This document shows, in pieces, positions 24,289-31,361 of a stretch of DNA of 31,806 nt. The stretch spans positions 1 through 31,806 of the forward strand of contig CAZOPF010000066.1 in the NCBI GenBank assembly GCA_964581605.1, given 5' to 3'. The first letter of the stretch is position 1, and each line of letters starts with the position of its first letter. This DNA is from CAADGU01 sp964581605. Lineage in GTDB: Bacteria; Chloroflexota; Anaerolineae; Promineifilales; Promineifilaceae. The notes below the pieces were generated by a model. That model did not search any database, was not told where the DNA came from, and saw nothing but the letters and a program-made list of their open reading frames with translations. The translations under genes and the position numbers were made by a program.

Positions 24289-25818
24289 TTACTTGGCAAA
24301 ACTGAGAGCGCGGGTTTCGCGGATGACGGTCACTTGAATCTGGCCGGGATACTGCATACTCTCCTCAATGCTCTTGGCAATGTTTTTCGAGAGGCGCATC
24401 GCTTCCAGATCGTCAATCTGTTCTGGTTTGACCAAAATACGAATTTCCCGCCCGGCCTGTAGGGCATAGGCACTTTCCACCCCCTGAAATGAGGTGGCAA
24501 TCTCTTCCAAGGTGCGCACCCGTTTGATGTAATTTTCCAAACTTTCGCGGCGGGCGCCGGGCCGGGCGCCAGAAATGGCGTCGGCTGCTTCCACGATAAT
24601 GGCTTCCACCGATTCTTGCTCAACCTCGTGATGGTGCGAAGCAATGGCGTTGATGACGGCCGGGGGCACATTAAACCGCTTACAGAATTCCGCGCCGAGC
24701 ATGGCGTGGGTACCCTCTTGTTCATGATCCATCGCCTTGCCAATGTCATGCAGCAGGCCACCCATTTTGGCGATTTCTATATTTGCGCCCAACTCAGCGG
24801 CCAGGACGGAAGAAATTTTAGAGGCTTCTACAGCATGGAACAGTTGGTTCTGGCCGTAGGAGGTGCGGTATTTCAGGCGGCCCAGCATCTTGGTCACTTG
24901 CGGATGCAAGCCATGTACATTGGCTTCATAAGCGGCCTGTTCACCCGCTTCTTTGATGTCCTGGTTCACTTGCTGTTGGGCGTCTTTGATTAGTTTTTCG
25001 ATGCGGGCAGGGTGGATACGGCCGTCGGTAATCAACTTCTCCAACGCCCGCCGCGCCACTTCGCGCCGCACCGGATCAAAGCTGGAGATCGTCACCGCTT
25101 CCGGTGTGTCATCCACCACAATATCCACCCCGGCTGCCTGTTCAAAAGCGCGAATGTTACGGCCGCTACGGCCGATGATGCGCCCCTTCATCTCCTCGCT
25201 GGGCAAGACAACGGTAGACACCGTGATCTCGGCTACCTGATCACTGGCAATTCGTTGGATAGCCATCGCAATCAGTTCGCGCGCTTTTTGGTTGGCCGTC
25301 TCTTTGGCCTCATCTTCAATTTCGCGCATGATACGGGCCATGTCCTGCCGTGCTTCTTTTTCCACATCCAGTAACAATTGCTGCTTGGCCTCGTCCACCG
25401 TCATATTGGCAACCTGTTCTAGCTGGCCGCGAATGGTCAATTCCATCGTTTCCAGTTCGTTGTGCCGCCGGTCTATACGACTCTGGCGTTTGTTGAGGAT
25501 TTGTTCGCGCTGTTCTACTTTTTGTACCTGTTTATCCAGGTTTTCACTGCGCCGGTCTACCCGTTCTTCGGCTCGCGCCAGGTCAGCATAGCGGCGTTCG
25601 ATCACCTTTTCCGCTTCAGCACGGATTTGTTTGGCCTCCTTACGGGCGGCTTCAAGTGAGTTTTGGTTTTCAACTTCGGCCTCTTTTCGCTTCTCTTCCA
25701 GTTCTATTTCTAGTTTTTTCTGGGCCTCCTGCACACGGGGTTTGAGTACCATGTAGGTAATAGCTGCGGCCGCAACCGCCCCAATCAACAGGCCCACAAT
25801 AGCATATACAATGGGCAT
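24289..25818 (-). CDS. rny: Ribonuclease Y
   Basis: The product is a 509-residue membrane-anchored endoribonuclease that starts decay of many mRNAs. Domains, in order: N-terminal membrane helix (about 1-22), a long charged coiled coil (about 25-190), a KH RNA-binding domain with GRIIGRSGRNIRAFEQAAG (about 210-228), and an HD metal-dependent phosphohydrolase domain with LLHDIGKAMDHE (near 350). Length matches the family (about 510-520). The start ATG has GGAG seven to eight bases upstream. It lies 55 bases downstream of recX on the same strand, and recA is further upstream, a neighbourhood known from other bacteria. It has only one ACGGCCGT palindrome in 1.5 kb, fewer than its neighbours. Confidence 0.96.
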   Translation of the reverse strand: MPIVYAIVGLLIGAVAAAAITYMVLKPRVQEAQKKLEIELEEKRKEAEVENQNSLEAARKEAKQIRAEAEKVIERRYADLARAEERVDRRSENLDKQVQKVEQREQILNKRQSRIDRRHNELETMELTIRGQLEQVANMTVDEAKQQLLLDVEKEARQDMARIMREIEDEAKETANQKARELIAMAIQRIASDQVAEITVSTVVLPSEEMKGRIIGRSGRNIRAFEQAAGVDIVVDDTPEAVTISSFDPVRREVARRALEKLITDGRIHPARIEKLIKDAQQQVNQDIKEAGEQAAYEANVHGLHPQVTKMLGRLKYRTSYGQNQLFHAVEASKISSVLAAELGANIEIAKMGGLLHDIGKAMDHEQEGTHAMLGAEFCKRFNVPPAVINAIASHHHEVEQESVEAIIVEAADAISGARPGARRESLENYIKRVRTLEEIATSFQGVESAYALQAGREIRILVKPEQIDDLEAMRLSKNIAKSIEESMQYPGQIQVTVIRETRALSFAK

Positions 25819-25844
25819 AATCGCTCTCCTCTATTCAAAGATAG

Positions 25845-25890
25845 TGAACAGTAAACAGTCAACAGATGTCTGTTCACTGTTCACTGTTCA
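25845..25890. repeat. Inverted short repeats at the recX/rny junction
   Basis: The left arm is made of TGAACAG/TAAACAG/TCAACAG units and the right arm of TCTGTTCACTGTTCACTGTTCA-type units. The two 22-base arms pair with two mismatches around a very short loop. On the minus strand the right arm encodes the end of RecX (NSEQ-stop). The heptamer unit (A/G)ACAGT(A/G) is the same family as at 3199-3231. Confidence 0.8.
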
Positions 25891-26500
25891 ATTCATTCCA
25901 ACTTTCCTTCACAGTTTCGTCGATAACTCCGTAGGAAAAACCACGTCGCTGGAGGAAACTGCCCAATTTCGCTTTGAATTCGGCTTCGGGCAGGCGCTGC
26001 CAGCGAGCGGCTTGTTTTTGGGCGGCCTGAAGGGCAACGGCCGTCTCGTCTACTTCGGTTATTACCATGTCAATAATGTCGCGGCTCACCCCTTTTTGGA
26101 GCAGTTCCTGGCGCAAAGCCATTTGGCTGCGGGGTTTGAATGTTTCGCGCTGTTCCACCCAATAGTGGGCAAAAGCGGTATCATCCAGTAAACCAACTTC
26201 TTGCAGTTGTTCACAGGCGTGGGCTACGGCCGTGTCCGCAAACCCTTTATTGCGTAAATGGTCCCGTACCTCAGCGATGCTGCGCGGGCGGTAACTAAGA
26301 TAGTGGATGGCGCTTTGTTTGGCGTTTTCCAATTCGTCGGCCTGTTGCAATTGGTCAATATCAACGGCCGTTAACGTCTGGCCTATGCGCAAGGATACGG
26401 CCGTGATCGCTGCCAATCCAAACGCAAACTCCCCATCCAGGAAAACAGTTACCCGGTTGGGGTTCCGCTGTTGGGTTGTTAATGCCGTAATGGTGCCCAT
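25874..26500 (-). CDS. recX: Regulatory protein RecX
   Basis: The product is a 208-residue RecX, which binds RecA filaments and limits their activity. Visible are LSYRPRSIAEVRDHLRNKGF and ACEQLQEVGLLDDTAFAHYWVEQR, the paired three-helix repeats typical of RecX, followed by FKPRSQMALRQELLQKGVSRDII and LQRRGFSYGVIDETV. I chose ATG 26500 (MGTITALTTQQRNPNRVTVFLDGEFAF). The frame is open to 26593, but those codons run antisense through the transposon-like relic. There is no evident Shine-Dalgarno, as if the normal leader had been replaced. Its last residues and stop come from the heptamer repeat shared with the rny leader. recA lies about 430 bases upstream, same strand. Confidence 0.88.
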   Translation of the reverse strand: MGTITALTTQQRNPNRVTVFLDGEFAFGLAAITAVSLRIGQTLTAVDIDQLQQADELENAKQSAIHYLSYRPRSIAEVRDHLRNKGFADTAVAHACEQLQEVGLLDDTAFAHYWVEQRETFKPRSQMALRQELLQKGVSRDIIDMVITEVDETAVALQAAQKQAARWQRLPEAEFKAKLGSFLQRRGFSYGVIDETVKESWNELNSEQ

Positions 26501-26637
26501 AAAACAACAAAGCCGTAGCGTAAACCGCCACGGCTTTACCAGTTCGTTTCCTCCGACGAGTAATTCAGGTTGTCTTTTCAGGCAAGAAACCACCCATCAG
26601 GCGGGTGGATGACTGTACGCAGTTGCTAAATCAAGTC
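26501..26637 (+). mobile_element. Relic of an IS200/IS605-type tnpB 3' end with right-end hairpin
   Basis: The plus strand reads, up to a stop at 26612, a tail containing KQQSRSVNRHGFTSSF and FRQETTHQAGG. I associate this style (VNRHG..., then (M/R)QE...) with TnpB C-termini. The DNA has two hairpins in the order expected for tnpB 3' ends and omega RNA: AAAGCCGT-a-GCG/CGC-c-ACGGCTTT (26509-26537), and CCACCC/GGGTGG overlapping the last codons (26590-26608). TCAA at 26631-26634 could mark the element's end. The rest of tnpB is absent; recX begins right at the left border. This is family pattern memory without an alignment, so it is a moderate call. The alternative is an unrelated structured leader of recX. 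Confidence 0.45.
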
Positions 26638-26931
26638 CCCTTTTTCGCCAGATTTTCTGGGCAAAAGGAGGCTGTCCAAATGACATTGCACGGATTTGAA
26701 TGGTTACCATACAGCAGGTTGCAAACCATATTCAACAATTCCTGACAAGGCGTTGGCGCCTTTCGTTCAAGATCATTTTTGTAAAAAGTGCGTTTCCCAC
26801 CAAAGAGTGGTCAGCGCGTATGCTCAATCACTCACTTGCTTTCAATCACTTGCTTCAGACAAACGGTTAATCGTCGGTTTCAATCTGGTTGCCAATGGCA
26901 GGGCCGGAATTGGTCAGGTTACACGGCCGTT
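26638..26931. other. Gene-free stretch between recA and the relic
   Basis: No convincing gene is present. Visible are a small hairpin AGGCG-ttgg-CGCCT (about 26749-26762), short repeats of tcactcacttgc/tcaatcacttgc type (about 26824-26858), and one ACGGCCGT copy just after the recA stop. A 37-codon minus-strand frame (26597-26710) lacks a ribosome site and is not called. Confidence 0.4.
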
Positions 26932-27939
26932 TCATGTCGGCTGCAACTCTGGCAAACCGGCCTCCTGACGAATCAGGTTCTCCAATTCAACTAAAAGTTC
27001 AGGATGTTCGGCCAGGTACTCTTTGGCATTCTCACGCCCCTGGCCCAACAATGTTTCGCCATAGCGGAAAAACGCGCCCCGTTTTTCCACCAGACTATGC
27101 TCTACTGCCAGATCTAACACGCACCCTGTTTTGGAAATGCCCTGGTTATACATGATGTCAAAACCAGCTTCGGTGAAAGGAGGGGCCACTTTGTTCTTTT
27201 TCACCTTCACCACCGCCCGGCTGCCCACCACGTCGCTGCCCGCTTTGATGGTTTCTGTGCGCCGAATATCCAGACGCACCGACGCATAAAATTTCAGGGC
27301 ATTGCCGCCGCTGGTCGTTTCCGGGTTGCCAAACATCACGCCAATTTTGGAGCGGAGTTGGTTGGTGAATATCATCACCGTGTTGGTCTGTTTGATGGCG
27401 CCAGACAATTTGCGCAATGCCTGCGACATCAGCCGAGCCTGCAAACCCACGTGCGCATCACCCATTTCTCCTTCAATTTCAGCGCGGGGCACTAGCGCAG
27501 CCACCGAATCCACCACCACCACATCCATCGTGCCCGAACGAATGAGGGCTTCGGCAATTTCCAACGCTTGCTCGCCGGTATCAGGTTGTGACACATAAAG
27601 GTTATTGATGTCTACTCCACACCGTTCGGCATAGTGAGGGTCTAGCGCATGTTCCATATCCACAAAGGCACAGATGCCGCCCATCCGTTGCGCTTCAGCG
27701 ATGATATGCTGGCACAGGGTGGTTTTGCCGGAAGATTCCGGGCCATAAATTTCAATGACACGGCCGCGTGGTAAACCCCCAACCCCCAACGCAATATCCA
27801 ATGACAACGCTCCGGTGGGAATGGCTTCTACTTGCAGGTGGCGGGCTTCCCCCAGGCGCATAATCGTCCCTTCACCATACTTTTTAGTTAAAGTGGCGAT
27901 GGTGTTTTCTAGCTGCCTATCTTTTCCCTCTTTTGCCAT
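26932..27939 (-). CDS. recA: Recombinase A
   Basis: The product is a 335-residue RecA, the ATP-dependent strand-exchange protein of homologous recombination and SOS induction. Visible are the Walker A motif GPESSGKTT (66-74), the Walker B region VVVVDSVAALVPRAEIEGEMGD (from about residue 135), MIFTNQLRSKIGVMFGNPETTSGG (loop region) and RRTETIKAG. The C-terminus is short and ends PELQPT. I chose ATG 27939, with AAAAGGA four bases upstream; a TTG at 27954 would add five residues. The gene is divergent from the GNAT gene with only 56 bases between starts. No known SOS box is evident in that gap. It contains no exact ACGGCCGT. Confidence 0.97.
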   Translation of the reverse strand: MAKEGKDRQLENTIATLTKKYGEGTIMRLGEARHLQVEAIPTGALSLDIALGVGGLPRGRVIEIYGPESSGKTTLCQHIIAEAQRMGGICAFVDMEHALDPHYAERCGVDINNLYVSQPDTGEQALEIAEALIRSGTMDVVVVDSVAALVPRAEIEGEMGDAHVGLQARLMSQALRKLSGAIKQTNTVMIFTNQLRSKIGVMFGNPETTSGGNALKFYASVRLDIRRTETIKAGSDVVGSRAVVKVKKNKVAPPFTEAGFDIMYNQGISKTGCVLDLAVEHSLVEKRGAFFRYGETLLGQGRENAKEYLAEHPELLVELENLIRQEAGLPELQPT

Positions 27940-27983
27940 TTTTCCTTTTAACAAGCGCCTGTTAGAATTTTGATTATGTAGTG

Positions 27984-27989
27984 TACAAT
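27984..27989 (+). promoter_or_regulatory. -10 box TACAAT of the GNAT gene (leaderless)
   Basis: TACAAT ends six bases before the ATG at 27996, so the transcript would begin at or next to the start codon. The best -35 (TTAGAA, 16 bases upstream) matches 3/6. The recA promoter must lie in the same 56-base gap on the other strand, where CATAAT is the best -10 candidate. Confidence 0.45.
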
Positions 27990-27995
27990 AGCGTT

Positions 27996-28946
27996 ATGGA
28001 ATTGGCAAACGACGTGGTTTCTCACCTCCTAGCAGAGGAGCTAAAACAGGGGATTCGGGTGGCTACCCAGGCTGATGCGGGGGCCATTACGCGGCTGTTG
28101 GAAACGGCCGTTTATCGCCACATGCACGCCGATTGGTACACACCCGGTCACTGGTTGGGTTCGGCCGGATTTGTCATCTTGCCCAAACCCATCCCCTCCC
28201 CGTTGACGGCGGCAGCACGTTTTGTGGGGGTGCGGGAGCAGGCGCTGGCCTGCCTGGCCGCCACGGCCGATGTGCCCGATATGGCCTGGGTGCGCGTAGC
28301 CGCCCTGAGTGGCGAAATACCTGCACCAGCCGAAGTGATGGGAGAGATGCTGCGGCGGGTAGAAACGCACCTGCGACGACGTGGACTGTCACAGTTGGCC
28401 TGGATGACAACGACCTTTTGGCCGGGAAGCTGGCTGGAAGAGATGGGGTTTTTGTTAGTGACCCGGATGGAAACATATGTGAAGGAAGACACGGCCGTGC
28501 CTGCTATCATCACCCCGCCAGCCCTCACCATCCGCCGCGTCACTGAAGCTGATTTTGATACATTGGCCGCCCTGGAAGAAGCCACATTCACCCCTTTGTG
28601 GCGCAATAGCACCCATAGCTTGCGGCTGGCGGCTGCCCAGGCTCTCAGTTTTGATGTGGCGTGGTGGGGGGATACGGCCGTTGGTTTCCAAATCAGCACC
28701 CTCAGTGAAAACGGCGCTTACCTGGTTCGCCTCACCGTCCATCCCGCTTACCAGGGGCAGGGCATTGGCTCCATCCTGCTGGCCCACGCCATCACCGGCT
28801 ACCACCGTCATGGCCTCACCCATATTTCCTTGAATACCCAGGCAGATAATATCGCCTCACAACATCTGTATCATAAATTTGGCTTCCGCCCCAGCGGCCA
28901 CCACTGGCCTTTATGGTTAAAGGAGTTACTGCATGACCCAATATGA
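27996..28946 (+). CDS. Tandem GNAT-family N-acetyltransferase
   Basis: The product is 316 residues with two GNAT folds, an acyl-CoA-dependent acetyltransferase family. The N-terminal half (about 20-165) keeps the general pattern but a weak CoA loop. The C-terminal half (about 170-310) is canonical: VRLTVHPAYQGQGIGSILLAHAI carries the Q/RxxGxG/A acetyl-CoA loop (motif A), and NTQADNIASQHLYHKFGFRPSG is motif B. I chose ATG 27996; a GTG at 27981 would put the -10 box inside the gene. The last 14 bases overlap the V4R gene, so the two are translationally coupled. Substrate unknown; a one-active-one-structural domain arrangement is likely. Confidence 0.85.
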   Translation: MELANDVVSHLLAEELKQGIRVATQADAGAITRLLETAVYRHMHADWYTPGHWLGSAGFVILPKPIPSPLTAAARFVGVREQALACLAATADVPDMAWVRVAALSGEIPAPAEVMGEMLRRVETHLRRRGLSQLAWMTTTFWPGSWLEEMGFLLVTRMETYVKEDTAVPAIITPPALTIRRVTEADFDTLAALEEATFTPLWRNSTHSLRLAAAQALSFDVAWWGDTAVGFQISTLSENGAYLVRLTVHPAYQGQGIGSILLAHAITGYHRHGLTHISLNTQADNIASQHLYHKFGFRPSGHHWPLWLKELLHDPI

Positions 28947-29580
28947 ACCCATCCAGATTCCTGACGACGCTCCCTATATCAATGCCTTGCTGCTGCAAAC
29001 GATGAAAGGGATTGAAGAAGTATTAGGCAGTAATGGGCTAAATGCCGTCTTGCAGAGCAGTGGCCTGGAACGTTATGTCAATAATCCGCCGCCCAACAAT
29101 TTGGAATCCAACATTGAAGCCCGTGAATTTGCCCGGCTTAATGCGGCCGTAGAAGAATTTACCGGGCGTGCTGGTAAAGGGATGTTGCAGCGCATCGGCC
29201 GTTCCTCCTTCCGTTGGGGCATTCGGGAACAATCCAGCACTATGGGGCTGGCGGGCATCGCGCTCAAGGCGCTGCCGCAACGGCTGCGGATGCGGGCCGT
29301 TCTCCTGGGCATTCGCAAGGCACTCATGGACACCGTTCCTTACGGGCTAATTGATGTGCGTGATGAAGATGGCGTGTTTGTCTTTACCGATTACGCCTGT
29401 GTCATCTGCCATTTACGCCCGGCCGAAAAGCCGCTTTGCCATATGTATCTGGGTACTCTGAGTGAGGCCATGGCGTATGCCACCGGTAAAGATTTCCGCG
29501 ATTTTGAAGTGACTGAAACCCACTGCCGCGCACTAGGGCACGGCTTTTGCCGCTTTGAAATTCGGGAAGCAGCGGGATGA
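28933..29580 (+). CDS. V4R-domain protein
   Basis: The product is 215 residues. The C-terminal part, from about CVICHLRPAEKPLCHMYLG through TETHCRALGHGFCRFEI, is a V4R (4-vinyl reductase-type) domain, a small ligand-binding fold with conserved Cys. It occurs alone or with regulators and bacteriochlorophyll proteins such as BchJ. The Cys positions (CVIC, LCH, THC, FC) suggest metal or small-molecule binding. The N-terminal 120 residues are helical and not recognised. AAAGGAG lies about seven bases before the ATG, inside the end of the GNAT gene. Joint expression with the acetyltransferase is likely; a sensor role is inference. Nothing else in the window points to photosynthesis. Confidence 0.75.
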   Translation: MTQYEPIQIPDDAPYINALLLQTMKGIEEVLGSNGLNAVLQSSGLERYVNNPPPNNLESNIEAREFARLNAAVEEFTGRAGKGMLQRIGRSSFRWGIREQSSTMGLAGIALKALPQRLRMRAVLLGIRKALMDTVPYGLIDVRDEDGVFVFTDYACVICHLRPAEKPLCHMYLGTLSEAMAYATGKDFRDFEVTETHCRALGHGFCRFEIREAAG

Positions 29581-29585
29581 AGAAG

Positions 29586-29685
29586 GTGATCAGGTAATTA
29601 AGTAACCGTGCAGTAATTATGTAATTGAGTAATTTGGTAATTAACCGCTTCAATTACTTAATTACCCAATTACTCCATTCCACCC
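29586..29685. repeat. Short tandem and inverted repeats (gtaatt(a/g)a units)
   Basis: About ten units of the type gtaattaa/gtaattga/gtaatttg occur in one direction. After about 29647 come inverted units (caattactt, aattaccc, aattactcc). Arms can pair imperfectly. The array fills the space between the V4R gene and the membrane protein gene. Confidence 0.75.
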
Positions 29686-29690
29686 CTCCT

Positions 29691-30833
29691 ATGACGATGA
29701 CAAACAAGCTTTCCACCAGCAACACCGGCACTAAAACCTGGCGCGATCTCCTGTTTATTTTGCTTGTGGGTGCTTGCCTGGGTCTCCTGGGTGGGTTGGT
29801 GAATAAACCGTCCAACAGTCTCATTGGGGCGGCCGTGTTGCTGAGTCTCTTTGGCGCTTATAACAAGGTGCTGGACAGCAATCGCCGCTTGATGAGCGGG
29901 CTGGTGGCGGGCGGTATCACGGGAGCGGTGGTGGGTGAGATTGCCTTTTTGCTGGGTGGCATCCCCGAAAGCGTGGGGCAGGCAGCTTTGTTTGGCCTGG
30001 TGCGGGGCATGTTACTGGGGGCAGTGGTAGGTTTTATCACCCGTGCCCGCCCGGATGAAGGAGATTCGCCCAGTGTGGCCCTTTTCCTGGTATTTGGCTC
30101 TATTGTGGTAGGGGCCTTTTTGGGGGCTGGGGTAGGATTGGTCACAGGCTTTACGATTGGCCTGGTCAGCATCAGCCGGTGGGGGATCATTCTGGCGTTG
30201 GCGTTAGGTGTGGTAGTCGGTGGTTATTTAGGCTCTTATTTTCAAAATCGGCAGTCCATCCTATCGGGGGCTGTCATTTTTGGGTTGTTGGCAGCGGCCG
30301 GGGCGCTCTTTCAAGGTACAATGGCTGGATTGGTAATGGGCATGTTGGCCGGAGCGCTGACGCCTATGCTGGTTGTGGCGGTCATCGGTTTTTTTGGCGG
30401 CCTGACCAGCCGGGGGCTGCGGGCCGGCGCAGAGGAGGCGATAGAGGCACCGGCAGAAATGATTCAGCAAGGAGCGGTGCCGTTTTTGGCTCCAGCGATG
30501 TTGGTGGGCATTATCGTGGGTGTAGCTGCTGCCGGTGAAGGGGCGATGATTGCGCTGGCGGTGACACTGGCAATTATTGGAATGTTGATGGGGGTGATTA
30601 TTGAGATTGAGCAGCAGCAGGTAAACCGGCTGACGATTGGGCGGCTCATTGAAATGATCATGTTGGGGTCTGACCGTTGGCCGATTGTGGAGATGGTGAT
30701 GAAATTGGCGGGTGTGAATCGGCGCACGGCCGTGTCTGGCGCCATTGTGGGTCTGGTATTAGGCGTCTTAGGTGCCAGCATCGGTCTGCTGATTGGCTGG
30801 CAATTGAGTCAACTTTTGAGCACGTTGTGGTGA
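29691..30833 (+). CDS. Polytopic glycine-rich membrane protein, unknown function
   Basis: The product is 380 residues, dominated by Gly/Ala/Val/Leu with about ten predicted membrane segments rich in GxxxG patterns (GACLGLLGGLV, GGITGAVVGEIAFLLGG, GSIVVGAFLGAGVGLVTG, GVVVGGYLGSYF, GAIVGLVLGVLGASIG). A cytoplasmic-looking stretch near residues 300-340 (EIEQQQVNRLTIGRLIEMIMLGSDRW) separates the last segments. I chose ATG 29691 (a second ATG follows at 29697); upstream codons back to a TTG at 29625 come from the repeat array. No Shine-Dalgarno is clear. I recognise no family. Repeated GxxxG segments suggest internal duplication or tight helix packing, as in transporters or glycine-zipper proteins. 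Confidence 0.75.
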   Translation: MTMTNKLSTSNTGTKTWRDLLFILLVGACLGLLGGLVNKPSNSLIGAAVLLSLFGAYNKVLDSNRRLMSGLVAGGITGAVVGEIAFLLGGIPESVGQAALFGLVRGMLLGAVVGFITRARPDEGDSPSVALFLVFGSIVVGAFLGAGVGLVTGFTIGLVSISRWGIILALALGVVVGGYLGSYFQNRQSILSGAVIFGLLAAAGALFQGTMAGLVMGMLAGALTPMLVVAVIGFFGGLTSRGLRAGAEEAIEAPAEMIQQGAVPFLAPAMLVGIIVGVAAAGEGAMIALAVTLAIIGMLMGVIIEIEQQQVNRLTIGRLIEMIMLGSDRWPIVEMVMKLAGVNRRTAVSGAIVGLVLGVLGASIGLLIGWQLSQLLSTLW

Positions 30834-30839
30834 GAGATT

Positions 30840-30903
30840 AGAGATTAGGAGATTGAGAGATCAGGAGATTTACAAATCTCTTAATCTCCTAATCTCTTTT
30901 TCT
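30840..30903 (+). terminator. Terminator built from inverted short repeats
   Basis: The 22-base arms at 30840-30861 (agagattagg/agattgagag units) and 30876-30897 pair throughout with one G-U pair, around a 14-base loop. A run of five T follows on the plus strand. It should end transcription of the membrane protein gene, just before the dehydratase ribosome site. Confidence 0.8.
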
Positions 30904-30913
30904 GAGGTGCAAC

Positions 30914-31216
30914 ATGAAACGTTACCCGGTGGAACAGGCGGAGTTGGGCAAAGCCTTACAAACGTTGCCCGGCTGGCAGGTGCAGAATGGCAAGTTGCAC
31001 AAGGAATATCGGTTTGCCACCTTCTCGCTGGCCATGGGCTGGATGATGAGTGCCAGTGTGGAGGCCGACAAAATGGACCACCACCCCGAATGGGGCAATG
31101 TGTATAACCGGGTGACCGTTGACCTGGTGACGCACAGCCTGGGCAACCGGATCAGCAATCTGGATATTGAACTGGCAAAGAAGATGGAGGCATTGGCGGA
31201 CGGCCGTAAACCGTAA
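30914..31216 (+). CDS. Pterin-4a-carbinolamine dehydratase
   Basis: The product is a 100-residue enzyme of the PCD/DCoH family (PhhB type), which dehydrates 4a-hydroxytetrahydropterins to recycle the pterin cofactor. The signature is clear: a DKMDHHPEW active-site string (paired His), then YNRVTVDLVTHSLGNRISNLDIELA, as in (E/D)xxxHHPxxxxxYxxVxxxLxTHxxxGxTxxDxxLA. GAGG lies about seven bases before the ATG. Length is standard. It ends with ADGRKP, where the GR is written by an ACGGCCGT palindrome. No aromatic amino acid hydroxylase is nearby. Confidence 0.93.
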   Translation: MKRYPVEQAELGKALQTLPGWQVQNGKLHKEYRFATFSLAMGWMMSASVEADKMDHHPEWGNVYNRVTVDLVTHSLGNRISNLDIELAKKMEALADGRKP

Positions 31217-31246
31217 TCCGATCTTGAACTTCTACACACCCAAAAT

Positions 31247-31274
31247 AAAAAGCACCCAAATCGGGTGCTTTTTT
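31247..31274. terminator. Bidirectional terminator between dehydratase gene and tRNA
   Basis: AAAAAGCACCC and GGGTGCTTTTTT are inverted copies around a five-base loop. The plus-strand T-tract serves the dehydratase gene and the minus-strand one serves the tRNA, whose 3' end is two bases away. Confidence 0.9.
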
Positions 31275-31276
31275 GA

Positions 31277-31348
31277 TAGCGGGGGTGCGATTCGAACGCA
31301 CGACCTCCGGGTTATGAGCCCGACGAGCTGCCTCTGCTCTACCCCGCA
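31277..31348 (-). tRNA. Initiator tRNA-fMet (anticodon CAT)
   Basis: Read on the minus strand it folds into a complete 72-base tRNA. Acceptor TGCGGGG/CCCCGCT has positions 1 and 72 unpaired (T-T). The D arm is GAGC-AGAGGCA-GCTC. The anticodon stem TCGGG/CCCGG has the three G-C pairs typical of initiators, with loop CTCATAA. The T arm is GTGCG-TTCGAAT-CGCAC and the discriminator is A. The mismatched first pair and GGG/CCC stem mark it as initiator rather than elongator Met. CCA is not encoded. Confidence 0.95.
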
Positions 31349-31361
31349 ACGACGGACACGA

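Larger units (their letters stand above)
1241..31207. repeat. Dispersed octamer palindrome ACGGCCGT, about 60 copies
   Basis: Exact copies occur from 1241-1248 to 31200-31207, nearly always inside genes and in all three codon phases. They are read as Thr-Ala-Val, as (D/N/Y)-Gly-Arg, or as Arg-Pro. By eye I count about 60, where base composition alone predicts about one. Near-copies with one change (CGGCCG core) are also frequent. Density varies: about 13 in the fusion gene, one in rny, none inside recA. Confidence 0.9.

Noticed and set aside
26307..26612. Plus-strand 101-codon frame as a complete gene
   Set aside because: Its first two thirds are antisense to recX. Only the last third looks like a real (relic) coding tail, so it is reported as a mobile-element remnant.
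26590..26620. Hammerhead ribozyme-like string CTGATG with GAAA nearby on the minus strand
   Set aside because: The conserved core needs CTGANGA, but the sequence reads CTGATGG, and the three-stem arrangement is not present.
26597..26710. 37-residue minus-strand frame between recA and recX
   Set aside because: No ribosome site, mixed composition, and it runs antisense through the tnpB-like hairpin.
29625..29690. Upstream TTG start for the polytopic membrane protein
   Set aside because: Those codons are the gtaatt-type repeat array, not conserved-looking protein.
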